From Suillus spraguei (lineage: Eukaryota; Basidiomycota; Agaricomycetes; Boletales; Suillaceae), in assembly GCA_016800925.1 (NCBI GenBank), contig JABCPU010000787.1, positions 1 to 26,614 on the forward strand: a DNA stretch of 26,614 bases, in the 5' to 3' direction. The notes beneath the pieces were generated by a model. The model had not been told where the DNA came from and did no database searches. It saw only the letters and a list, made by a program, of their open reading frames with translations. The translations under genes and the position numbers were made by a program. This document shows positions 9,325-19,073 of the stretch, in pieces; the stretch's first letter is position 1, and every line of letters begins with the position of its first letter.

Positions 9325-10499
9325 CACTCAGTGATTCAATAATTTGCTTCTGGCAGAGGTAACATTCATTGAAAAAAATTGTATATACATCAATTACTAT
9401 GCAATTATGCCAACCTCCTCACAAGACCCTTTAACCTTCACCTCAACATCCAAGAACAAAAACATAGAAAGTCACATTTCTGACACTTTTGATGTTTTCA
9501 GTATCTTACTCTTGCATAAATAATACAGCCTCTTCATATATCATTATAATACCATATATACTTGCTTTGTATGACAAGGATCAGCTTAAAATAGGCCGGA
9601 GTTTTGAACTAGTGTGAATGCTTACTATGTCTACTGATAAGGAGCCCATACTTTCAAAACATCAAAGTTTATTAATCAGGCACCTGGAGTAGATTTAAAA
9701 TACATTCACTATGATATATCTAAATTTATAAAACCATCCAACAAGAATTGAGTGCTGAGGAAGTGAAATAGATAAGAAATTGACTGTGGGAAAGTTCAAA
9801 GTCCCAAAATAACGAAAATGGTCAGTTGGGCAGTTGTAGGACTTTGATGCTGGGTCAACTGAGATATACACCACATCCCTTCCACCACCCTCCAACCTCA
9901 GGGCAATAAGCAGTATAAGTTCCTTTAGTAGTCTAACATGTATCTTACATATTTTGAATGAAATATTTAACCTGTACCATATATAAATGTGACTTTGTGT
10001 AAAAAGATGTCAATTGTCACTTTCACACATATGTCATTTTACTTATCATTCAGTCAGTCCTTCATGGATCTTTCTAAAACTTCAAATACATCATTAGGGA
10101 CATATATGAGAGGTAAATCATGCATCAGATCACTTATCACAAGCTTGATTATTATGTAGGCTTCTTATCAGTAGAAATATCCCCTGTACATGACATATCA
10201 GATTTGTGGCCTATATACAACTGATCCTTTGCATATGACACATGTGGGAGTGTACTACTGTTGATTTCTGAGCAGGGCTGGCCATTTATGCAATGATAAG
10301 ACATTCAAAAAATTTAAAAATGATTGAGGAGCAACAGGAGGGCATCCATGATAAGATGGTCGAGATTGAACTGGATGTTGAGGTGAAGGTTAAAGGGTCT
10401 TGTGAGGAGGTGGACATAATTGCATAGTGATAGATGTATACACAATTTTTTTCAATGAATGTTACCTCTGCCAGAAGCAAATTATTGAATCACTGAGTG
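9325..10499. mobile_element. 1.17-kb element with ~128-bp terminal inverted repeats
   Basis: The left arm 9325-9452 and right arm 10372-10499 are inverted copies differing at only a few positions; they start CACTCAGTGATTCAATAATT and contain CTTCTGGCAGAGGTAACATT. The ~920-bp core is AT-rich with no frame longer than ~66 codons and no recognisable transposase. It sits inside satellite DNA, so a target duplication cannot be told from the repetitive flank. It is most likely a non-autonomous DNA transposon with long inverted ends; a foldback element is possible. Confidence 0.68.
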
Positions 10500-10594
10500 C
10501 CGAGTCCTGAGTCCTGAGTGCCAAAACTCGAAACCCAAAACTTGAAACTCACAAAGTGTCAAGTACCAAGACCCAAGACCCAAAACCCTGGCAT
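10500..10594 (+). repeat. Short plus-strand satellite remnant
   Basis: It holds CCGAGTCCTGAGTCCTGAG, CGAAACCCAAAACTTGAAAC and AAGTACCAAGACCCAAGACC, then ends at CCCTGGCATACAG. From there the array reads on the other strand, as at 7815. Confidence 0.7.
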
Positions 10595-12470
10595 ACAGTT
10601 TCAAGTTTCAAGTTTCAAATTTTGGGGTTCAGGGTTTAGGGTTTGGGTTCCGGCACGAGGCACTTGTTACATTGCCAGGAATTTGGGATTTTGGTCCTGG
10701 GTTTTGGTACTTGACACTTGGTGAACTGTATAAGGAAATAGAAATTTTACATGATACACATTTGTGCGAGTTTCAAGTTTCAAGTTTCAGGGTTCGAGGT
10801 CTGGCACTCGGCACTTGTTACATTGCCAGGAATTCAGGATTTGGGTCTCAGGTCTTGGTACTTGACACTCGGTGAACTGTATAAGGAAATAGAAACTTTA
10901 CATGTTACACATCTTTGTGAGTTTCAAGTTTCAAGTTTCAAGTTGTAAGTTTCGGAGTTCAGGGGTCGTGTTCCAGCACTTGGCACTTGTTACATTGCCA
11001 GGAATTTGGGATTTGGGTCCTGGGTCATGGTACTTGGCACTCGGTGAACTGTGTAAGGCAATAGACATTTTACATGATATAGATTTTTGCAAGTTTCAAT
11101 TTTGAAGTTTGCAGTTTGAAGTTTCGGGGTTTGGGGGTCGGGTTCCGGCACTCGGCACTTGTTACACTGCCAGGAATTCGGGATTCGGGTCTCGGGTCTT
11201 GGTACTTGACGCTTGATGAACTGTGCAAGGAAATAGAAATTTTAAATGATACAGATTTTTGCAAGTTTCAATTTTGAAGTTTGAAGTTTGAAGTTTCGTG
11301 GTTCAGGTGCCAGCACTCAGCACTTGTGACATTGCCAGGAATTCGGGATTTGGGTCCCAGGTCTTGGTACTTTACACTTGGTGAACTGTGTAAGGAAATA
11401 GAAATTTTACATGATACAGATTTTTGCAAGTTTCAATTTTGAAGTTTGAAGTTTCGGAGTTCGGGGGTCAGGTTCCAGCACTCGGCACTTGTTACACTGC
11501 CAGGAATTCGGGATTTGGGTCCCAGGTCTTAGTACTTGACACTCGGTGAACTGTGCAAGGAAATTGAAAATTTAAATGATACAGATTTTTGCAAGTTTCA
11601 ATTTTGAAGTCTGAAGTTTGAAGTTTCGGGGCTTGGGTGCCGGCACTCAGCACTTGTTACATTGCCAGAAATTCGGGGGTTTTGGGTTTCGAGTCTTAGT
11701 ACTTGACACTCAGTGAACTGTGCAAGGAAATAGAAATTTTACAAGATACAGATTTGTGCAAGTTTCAATTTTGAAGTTTGAAGTTTGAAGTTTGAAGTTT
11801 CGGGGTTCGGGCTCCGGCACTCGGCACTTCTTAAATTGCCAGGAATTTGTGATTCGGGTCCCGGGTCTTGGTACTTGACACTCGGTGAACTGTGCAAGAA
11901 TATCGAAATTTTACATGATACACATTTTTGCGAGTGTCAAGTTTCAAGTTTCAAGTTTCAAGGTTCGAGGTTTTGGGTTCAGGTTCCAGCACTTGGCACT
12001 TGTTACATTGCCAGGAATTTGGGGTTCGGGTCCTGGGTCTTGGTACTTGACACTCAGTGAACTGTGCAAGGAAATAGAAATTTTCAATGATACAGATCTT
12101 TGCAAGTTTCAATTTTGAAGTTTGAAGTTTGAAGTTTGAAGTTTCGGGGTTCGGGTGCTGGCACTCAGCACTCAGCACTTGTTACATTGCCAGGAATTTG
12201 GGATTCGGGTCCCAGGTCATGGTACTTGACACTTGGTGAACTGTGTAAGGAAATAGACATTTTACATGATACACATTTTTGTGAGTTGCAAGTTCCAAGT
12301 TTTAAGTTTCGAGGTTCAGGGTTCGGGTTCCGGCACTCGACACTTGTTACATTGCCAAGGATTTGGGATTTGGGTCCTGGGTCTTGGTACTTGACACTCG
12401 GTGAACTGTGTAAGGAAATAGGCATTTTACATGATATACATTTTTGCAAGTTTCAAGTTTGAGTTTTGAG
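10595..12470 (-). repeat. ~170-bp satellite array, reverse orientation, 11 units
   Basis: The landmark GTGAACTG recurs near 10721, 10872, 11043, 11216, 11381, 11545, 11712, 11885, 12057, 12236 and 12401, spacing 151-179 bp. Each unit reads GGCACTTGTTACATTGCCAG, a GGGTCYYGGGTCTTGGTAC stretch, the landmark, AAATAGAAATTTTACATG, then a variable AGTTTCAAGTTTC or AGTTTGAAGTTTG run of 7-bp repeats. It is the reverse complement of the array at 6691-7815 but lacks the LTR-containing units. Several 60-110 codon open frames here repeat the same peptide in changing frames and are not genes. Confidence 0.88.
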
Positions 12471-12720
12471 TTTCAGCTTTTTATTGCCTCACATTTTTCT
12501 GAGTCCCAAGTGCCAAATCCTGTGTGCCAAAACCCAGTAGTCCACAATTTCAGGGTTCGGCACTTGGGATTCAGCACTCAGGACTCAGACAAATGTCAGG
12601 CAATCAAAAGATTTGATTCACACATTTTTGGTAAATATCTTTTTCGTCTCGAATCTGTTATGGCCATGCAAAACCGGAGGCTACTCAGACATTCCAGCTT
12701 TGCATGGGGTTGTACTGAAG
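12471..12720 (-). repeat. Reverse-strand box repeats and LTR-adjacent flank
   Basis: Reverse complement of material at 5330-5520 (CACACATTTTTGGTAAATAT, GCCTCACATTTTTCTGAGTC), followed at ~12650-12720 by the conserved LTR flank (TGTTATGGCCATGCAAAACC ... GGGGTTGTACTGAAG). Confidence 0.75.
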
Positions 12721-13335
12721 TGTCATAACTAAATCATGGGGGCTTGGCCTTAGCTCGTGCATTGTGCCCCTTATACAAGTATGTGCCCCTAATTTTGCAT
12801 GAAGTCCGAGGGGGAGTTCCAGTGAAGTCCAGAGGGGAACTCCGGAGGAACTCTAGGGCTAGACTGCTCAATAGAGCACCGACGGACTACTGGAGGATCA
12901 TGGGAACCACACAGGAACTATTTCTGGAGGACAGGAAATACAAGTAAGACTACTGGGTTGAGTCCCAAGTAGAATGGAATGGAGGATGGACTGCCAGACG
13001 AAGTCCAGGGCAAGATAGGAGGGAAGCTCCAGGGGGAAAGATGATCCACAGGATGTCAAGGGTGGGGTAAGACAAAACCAGAGATCCGGAGATAGGAGGT
13101 CCGGAGATAGGAGGTCTGGAGGGGAGGAGTGGAGGAGTGGAGGAGTGGAGGACCAGAGAAGTGAAGCTCCGTGGATCAAGGGGAAGTATTTAGGACATGG
13201 ATGAGGATCGGAAGTCTCAGATATCAGAGGAGGGAAAGTCCAGATATAGTGGTGGGTGAGACTGTGGTCAGGGTGGGCTAGGATATGCATAGGGTTAGCA
13301 AGCTAGCTGCAGAGGTCTGAAGGTCCAGTCGGATG
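12721..13335 (-). repeat. LTR-like repeat, reverse copy, 5'-truncated
   Basis: It begins TGTCATAACTAAATCATGGG, the reverse complement of the LTR 3' end TATGACA, and includes the GGCCTTAGCTCGTGCATTGT tail block. The 13080-13150 part is built of GGAGATAGGAGGTC and GTGGAGGAG runs. It stops matching within the LTR head at GAAGGTCC (13335), where the minisatellite begins. The first ~50-60 bp of the LTR are missing. It is shorter than the 7928 copy. Confidence 0.62.
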
Positions 13336-13790
13336 ATATGCAACTACCTCAGCTCTGTCATGTCTACAATTATCATACACATCGGCTCACCCATCTATAT
13401 TTTATACCACCCTCGGCCCACCCATCTAATATAATATACTGTACAACACCCTTGGCCCACCCATCTAATAAAATATTTTATATAACACTCTTGGCCCACC
13501 CATGTATGTGATAACAAGTACCCTTCACATACCTGTCTATCTGATACACATCTACCTTGGTACACCCATCTACATAATATCCAACTACCTCGGCCCATCT
13601 GTCTACCAAATATTCATGTACATTGGCCCACAATAACTCTACATATTCCTTGCATGGCCCACCCGCCATCATCAGGAATAATATTCCTCCCAGCCCATCC
13701 GTCATGAATGAGGATATTTCTACCATGGGCCCATGGTCCGCTGGCCCATATCATACGGGATATTATGCACGTCCATTCACTCATATAATA
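13336..13790 (-). repeat. GGGTGGGCYGA minisatellite, right block, inverted
   Basis: Units such as CTCGGCCCACCCATCTA and TTGGCCCACCCATCTAATA recur every ~45 bp (13410, 13455, 13492 and diverged ones to ~13745). This is the minisatellite of 3520-5010 on the opposite strand. The end at GGACCATGGGCCCATGG and GGGATATTATGC parallels the start of the left array near 3500-3545. It cuts into the transposase relic at about 13800-13825. Confidence 0.78.
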
Positions 13791-13800
13791 TGGAGATAGT

Positions 13801-14753
13801 TCACTGTAATATGTGGCGCCACATCTCCAGCGTGATATGTGATCCATGACCATCATATATGAGGAGTATTGGTTTACCTGAGGTATTGCGGGCAGTAGCT
13901 TGTGGGATAAAGCATTCTTCAAACCACTTTGTGCATATGAAGTCGTCTGTCCAGCCATTGGGTGAAGTCGCAACACTGAAAATGTAGGATTAAACTTTTG
14001 ACTTCAGATATGTGTTGATAACTAACCAGATATCTTTATGTGTACTGAACCACTTCTTGTGATAGGACTTCCCAGCAAAAACAAAGCCTGGTGCAATGCT
14101 TGCACCATCTGCCGAAATGCACTTGATGACTGTGACCAGTTCCAAATTCCCGCTCTGTGTTTTATACTTTGGGTATCTACCATAAGGAACAAAGTACTTC
14201 TCTGGTGAAGCTTTTCTGCCACCACCTCGCTGACACCCCTTCTCATCCATGTTATACATGTTTTCCCAGGGAATGTCCTTTTCATTGAGAAGCTTCTTAA
14301 GAAGCTCAAAATGGTGATCAACAACAGTGCAATTAAAACTTTGACATTGTTTCAGATCCAGGGCTGATGGTTTCCCCAAGCAGATATCTGGGTGATGTTT
14401 GAGAAAGCCTCTGACCCACTTCTTGTGAGGCTTAGTCTTGCCATGACACAATATGGCCGCCTTGCTTCAAATTGTGTGCTTGCTGAGTGGATGCCCATGG
14501 AGCTGAGTAATTTAATCCAGTCAACAAGCACATTTTCTGATTCTGGTGACAGGAGCTGTTGCTCAATATGAGCCTTGTTGTATGCCTGATTCTTGCCAAG
14601 ATACCACCGCTGAAGGGTGTCATATGGGACTTTGTGCTCTGTTGCAACAGCACAAATGTTAGGACAAGGAGAAGCATGTAGAATAGTGCAGGGATATTGA
14701 ATCTTATCTTCGAGCTCCTGAGAAAACTTGGATGGTCGGTTTTTCTTTGGCAT
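13801..14753 (-). pseudogene. Pogo/Fot-like DDE transposase, frameshifted and 3'-truncated
   Basis: Transposase of the Tc1/mariner superfamily, pogo/Fot branch (CENP-B-like helix-turn-helix plus DDE_1 domain). It starts MPKKNRPSKFSQELEDKIQ with HTH sequence VPYDTLQRWYLGKNQ. A one-base shift near 14465 separates this from HKKWVRGFLKHHPDICLGKP. The DDE core follows: YNMDEKGCQRGGG (first Asp), LELVTVIKCISADG, PGFVFAGKSYHKKWF. A 51-nt GT-AG intron (13976-14026) restores DICVATSPNGWTDDF. LLIYDGHGSH supplies the second Asp. Family homology stops at HITLEM; the third catalytic acidic residue and the 3' end are gone, replaced by minisatellite. It is therefore inactive. No inverted terminal repeat pair can be defined. 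Confidence 0.85.
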
Positions 14754-15240
14754 GTGACCAACACTGCAAGACTGTTCACAGATTTCAAAGAGTGAGTGCG
14801 CGCACATCTGTTAGCCGAGTTGCCAAGCAGTGCTTTGCAAAATCCAAAACAAGCTTACCCCTCCTGTCACGTTTTGCATCTCAATAGTACAACATTTATG
14901 GCTCTCAACATAACGCAGTTTTCATGTCAGAAAAAATTACAGTAGTGTTAGAAGGCAATGTAGAATCACTAGTAAAATTCCTGAATTTTTTAGTGCATGT
15001 AATGGCTCTCCTGTGACGATTAGTGCAGAAAGTGCATGTTCCACACTGTATTTCGCTGCTGCAAGCACTTCCAGTTCATTTTTCATAAAATAAAAATAAA
15101 TACAGCAAGGTATATACTGATGTCCTCTAGAATCATTGTGCAAAGGAAATGAGTGGAAGATGAGTGTGCTACGTTGTGATTTGCAACTCCGGGCCATTTT
15201 GCAACTCTGGGCCAAAGATAGTAGTGATATATATCAGTGT
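14754..15240. other. Probable 5' non-coding part of the pogo-like element
   Basis: No gene is seen. Near 15180-15215 the stretch TTGCAACTCCGGGCC is followed directly by TTGCAACTCTGGGCC, a 17-18 bp tandem pair of the sort found subterminally in such elements. The element end may lie near the ATATATATC at 15225-15235, but its partner has been lost. Confidence 0.35.
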
Positions 15241-15780
15241 ACTAGGGTTATCCGATGTCATTCAAGCTCCGACCTCGGCGAAAATAGTCAGCCGAGAACA
15301 TCTCACACGAGGTTTGCCAAATGTTGGTCAACATCTGGTTGCCGAACTACGTTAATGCAGTGCACCCGGGGAGTTTTGCCAAGTTTTGCTGATCGGCGCC
15401 AAGTGCCAGTTGTGCCGGCACTTGGTCAAAACTCAGCCAAAAGTAGTTTTACCCCGACACTACTCAGGACCCATCGCGGGTTGCTGTGTGTTGTCATGGC
15501 CTTACATCTAAGGTTTGGGCTCAGATGCACAACTTGGTGGGTCAATATTGAGCCACCGCATACTCGCCGCCTTCGTTCTCACCACGTCTTCTTTACTTCC
15601 GGAACGAACCACGAAATTTCATCTCTTTTACCCAAGATATTTGATGTGGTGGAAGTCAAGTTTCGAGGCGACCCTTGAAGGTGATAGCAAGCATATACTA
15701 CAGTATATCATGAGAATTAATCAACTTTGGATTCTCGTTCCTTTCCCATCATTGCTCGTCGACTTAACGTCTTCACCTTG
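15241..15780. other. Region upstream of sugar transporter copy 2
   Basis: A frame of 180 codons crosses it but resembles no protein. At 15375-15450 an imperfect inverted repeat is present (GTTTTGCCAAGTTTTG, GGCGCCAAGTGCC / GGCACTTGGTCAAAAC). The promoter of the transporter should lie here; no clear TATA box is seen next to the start at 15781. Confidence 0.35.
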
Positions 15781-18241
15781 ATGGCTGCTCCAGAATACAC
15801 GATTGCAGACTTCATTCATCGAGAGCCATGGTGGAAGAATCGTGGTACGAGCCTGGCTGAGCGAATCGAAGCAAATAATTTTCTTGACAATGTTGGCGGG
15901 CAGCCCTCCTGGTTTTAAATATCTATTTGATATTACCACTACTATCATCAGCACTGAACGTCTTGATGCGTCTATACTAAATGGTCGGTCGTGTGCATTA
16001 ATTGTCATATGGTCTACTCAAGTCACCTTAGGTCTGCAGATTTTGCCTGCATGGCAAGAATACTTCCATCATCCTCAGGGGAAAATCTTGGGTGGGCAGT
16101 CCTGGCATTGTTGCAACCCTCTATTCACAGTTGTTAGGCCTCATGAACTGTGCCCAAAGCATTGGCACCCTCAGCGTAAGCCGTAGCAGTTCGTTTAAAT
16201 TCCTCTTAGTCACTTTGGCTTCAGGTGATTCCATTATCCCCTTGTGTGGCTGACTTGCTAGGACGACGAGCATCTATGTTCTTCGGGGCAACTATCGTGC
16301 TTGCTGGCATCCTCACGCAAGCATTATCTACCAGCGCGCACATATTCATTGGCGCTCGTGTGCTCAGTAAGACTCCCATTCATGGAATGATTCGATACTT
16401 ATCCATATATTGTAGTTGGCATAGGCAATGCTTTCACCAATAGTGCCGCTCCCTTGCTTATCAGCGAACTTAGTTATCCAACGCATGTATGCCCCAATCA
16501 CCTCGTCCATCATTACTTGTTTCTAATATCAGTTAAGCGCGGAAAATTGACTGCTCTATACAATTCGATGTGGTATTGTGGCAGCATTATCTGTGCGTAA
16601 CATTCCGTGCCATAGATTTAATTTCTCACATGCATTACAGCGGCTTGGATCTGCCTGGTCGCTTATGATCAAGCAGGGACATCAGAATGGTCATGGAGAA
16701 TCCCTGTATTTCTTCAGGCTACCGTTCCTGTACTTCAAATGTCGTTCATATGGTCGGCATTGTTGTCTCTTGAATTGCTCAAAAGGACTTAGCACTTTTA
16801 ATTGGGTTTAGGTTCATTCCGGAAAGTCCTCGATTTCTAGCGGCCAAAGTCTGGTAAGCATTCGCGAGGAATTTTCCCAGTCAATTAGAATCCATAGATT
16901 GAGCTTTCTGCCGATATTCTCACAGGAATCGCAAGCCGCGCGTGTTCTCGCTCGGTACCATGCAATCGGGTCAAGTGAAAGTGGCCATCTAGTAGCATTC
17001 GAGATGGCTCAAATCCGACATGCTCATAACGTTGAGCGAAAGGTTGCCTCCAGTCCATCGTACATGACGTGCTTTGCAACTCCTGGTAACAGACGGCGCG
17101 TGTTTATCATTTTATCGATTTCAATATTCTCGCAGTGGAGGTTTGACTAATCTCGTCCTAATTTGATATGTGAATTGACGCTCCTTTCAGCGGCAATGGT
17201 CTCGTCTCGTCTTACATCAACTTTGTTTTAAACGGGATGTATGTTTCCAAAGTCGACACGGTAGTACATTGACTAAAAGTTCAACAGCGGCATCACCAAG
17301 ACTCGGACAAAATCAATAATTAACGGCTGTCTACAGGTTCATCCATTTTTTCTCATAAGACGCCAGAGTTGATCCTTATATTGCATATGTAGATTTTTAA
17401 TCTCGCTAGTGCTCTATTGGGCACAATGCTCGTGGACAAGTTGGGCAGAAGAAAGTTGTTCTTGATTTCGAATGTCGGAATGTTGATCGGTGGGTACAAC
17501 TTTGTGATATCATGCTGGTTCGAGAATATGACTTATCGTCTGGGCAGTCTTCTCTATGTGGACACTTACCACCGCTCTTTTCCACGAGACTAAGAGTACT
17601 ATAGCTGTGAAAGGCAAGTGTGAAACCTTGTTGTACTTGATGCCATTGTCAATCAAGCACGAACAGCTACTGTACCGCTCATTTTTATGTTCTTCTTCTT
17701 TTATGACTTGGCGTACACGCCAATGGTTATTTCGTACACACTCGAAATTCTGCCTTACAACATTCGTGCCAGGGGACTTGCAATTTCGGTTGGACATTTC
17801 AGACTCGTCTTTGAACACCGACTAACATCCTGCACAGAACTTTACTGCCTATCTTTCCAATGCTGTTAACCTGTTCGTCAATCCGTTGGCACTCAATGCC
17901 ATAAATTGGAAATATGTGAGTCGTGTCTCTTTCAAGTTTCTGGTTGACAAATATCTGGGAAAGTACCTTGTTTTCTGTGGATGGCTCGTTGTGGAGCTAG
18001 TAATTGTGATGTTGTTCATCGTTGAGACGAAAGGTGACTTTCATTGTTTTTGTGGATTGGTGAGCGGTTCTGGATTTTTTCTTCAGGTCGTACCCTGGAA
18101 GAAACTGCTGCTTTATTTGACGGCGTGAAACCTCCTCGGAATACGGAATGGAGGGATAACCTTAGTTTCGCCAGAATGCCCCAGCCTAGATCACCCCGTT
18201 TGGGACAAAGATACCCGAGACAACCATTTCGAGCTTCATGA
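15781..18241 (+). CDS. MFS sugar transporter (lactose-permease-like), copy 2, one apparent frameshift
   Basis: Near-complete 12-TM sugar:H+ symporter-type transporter of the fungal lactose permease/hexose family, expected in the plasma membrane. Inferred exons: 15781-15844, 15904-15983, 16032-16091, 16138-16175, 16225-16366, 16416-16486, 16538-16592, 16641-16752, 16812-16848, 16926-17140, 17191-17238, 17288-17336, 17393-17489, 17548-17613, 17658-17788, 17838-17915, 17964-18033, 18087-18241. Landmarks in order: REPWWKNR, LNIYLILPLLSSALN, LDASILNGLQILPAWQEYF, VADLLGRR, AAPLLISELSYPTHRGKLT, WSWRIPVFLQ, FIPESPRF, TPGNRRRVF, SGNGLVSSYINFVLNG, DKLGRRKLF, YTLEILPYNIRARG, VETKGRTLEETAALFDG. A base appears missing at about 15959-15961 (SALN/LDASILNG change frame), and the donor at 16849 is weak, so it may be a pseudogene or carry a sequence error. 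The intron at 17614-17657 starts GC. The tail after SPR is shifted by one base relative to copy 1. Confidence 0.82.
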
Positions 18242-18352
18242 AAGCAGTGGTGACCGGTGCAGTGCCTCAGGATCACAGTCGCGTATCGAGCTACAGGGAC
18301 ACAGTAAAGTGCAGAACAGTGTCTTCGGATCACCTTCGCATCTCGAAACAAT

Positions 18353-18948
18353 AGTGGGAGTCGAACATGGCGATTCAGGCCACGATTCTGACTCCGATTT
18401 TCGAGTCGATTCTCATACATAGCGCTTAGATAATTCAATATGTAGATAAGTCCTGCTATACCATCCACCTACTATGACATGGCTCGGTACAGTCCACGTC
18501 AGCAACGTGCACTCAATTTCCGGTGGCTCAAAGCTCACAGAATCATCGTCGTCTGCTTTTGCGCTGTTTTCATGACCCTTCAATCCCCTCTTACTAGCCG
18601 TGCCAGGTTCGGTGCTCTTCGAGTTCTTCTTGCCTTTCTCGCTAGCAGATTTTGCAGCTGTGTTTTTACTTGCTTTTGTCATGGGATTTTTGGGCAATTA
18701 AAATTAATCGATGGGAGGAGTCGTTTGTCGTTCGTTTGTAGTCTGATATTTTCCGTCATATGTTTTTTTTGGATGTATCATGTATTTAATTCATAATACA
18801 AATGCAAATTTAGACTTGTCAAACGGTTCACTGGAGCCGATTCAACGATTCAGGGGCGATTCACGATTCTACTCGATTCTGACGCTCAAAATCGACCTCA
18901 GAATCGATGTCCGAATCAGTGTGTGAATCGACATGTTTGACTTCCTCT
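18353..18948. mobile_element. 596-bp DNA transposon remnant with CGATTC-rich inverted ends
   Basis: The left end AGTGGGAGTCGAACATGGCG and the reverse complement of the right end AGAGGAAGTCAAACATGTCG match at 21 of 25 positions. Both ends continue into clusters of CGATTC/GAATCG hexamers. The flanks are AAT on both sides (18350-18352, 18949-18951), and the matching place in transporter copy 1 (895-897) has a single AAT and no insert. This proves insertion with a 3-bp target duplication. A reverse-strand frame inside encodes a Lys/Ser-rich peptide. PIF/Harbinger or another 3-bp-duplicating superfamily is possible. Confidence 0.82.
18413..18697 (-). CDS. Lys/Ser-rich 94-residue ORF inside the 596-bp element
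   Basis: It begins MPKNPMTKASKNTAAKSASE, continues with many Lys, Ser and Ala, an acidic patch (KADDDDSVSFEPPEIE), then TLLTWTVPSHVIVGGWYS and a stop just inside the left terminal CGATTC cluster. The composition suggests a nuclear, basic N-terminus joined to a short tail, as could remain from the first exon of a transposon protein. No family is recognised with confidence, and it may be untranslated. Confidence 0.35.
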   Translation of the reverse strand: MPKNPMTKASKNTAAKSASEKGKKNSKSTEPGTASKRGLKGHENSAKADDDDSVSFEPPEIECTLLTWTVPSHVIVGGWYSRTYLHIELSKRYV

Positions 18949-18951
18949 AAT

Positions 18952-19073
18952 GTCAGAGGAGTTTACCATTACAGTTGTTAAATGACAGGGGAACTACAAT
19001 CACAATGTTGTATTTATGTCCTATATTTATTTGCTCATAAGCAGTACTAGTGTCTGTTGGGAACTGTTGACCA
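18952..19073. other. Spacer between convergent transporter and amylase
   Basis: Similarity to the flank of transporter copy 1 resumes right after the transposon (TGTCAGAGGAGTTTACCATT against 898-917) and fades near 18985. The rest is the 3' side of the reverse-strand amylase. No terminator can be named. Confidence 0.5.

Noticed and set aside
10620..10650. GGTTCAGGGTTTAGGGTTTGGG resembles interstitial telomere repeats (core TTTAGGG)
   Set aside because: It is one variant of the GGGTTCGGG runs of the satellite; no uniform telomere tract is present.
10672..12462. Several overlapping 65-108 codon open frames with the recurring peptide LGELCKEIEILHD
   Set aside because: They are the 170-bp satellite read in shifting frames on both strands; the period is not a multiple of three and no start or splice context is conserved.
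7928..13335. LTR-like repeats at 7928 and 12721 as the two ends of one retrotransposon
   Set aside because: They are in opposite orientations, and there is no gag-pol between them, only an inverted-repeat element and satellite.
15136..15678. 180-codon open frame upstream of the transporter
   Set aside because: No domain, odd composition, and it overlaps the probable transposon end and promoter region.
16225..16443. Reading separate short transporter frames as individual genes
   Set aside because: They are exons of one gene, joined in family order by GT-AG introns.
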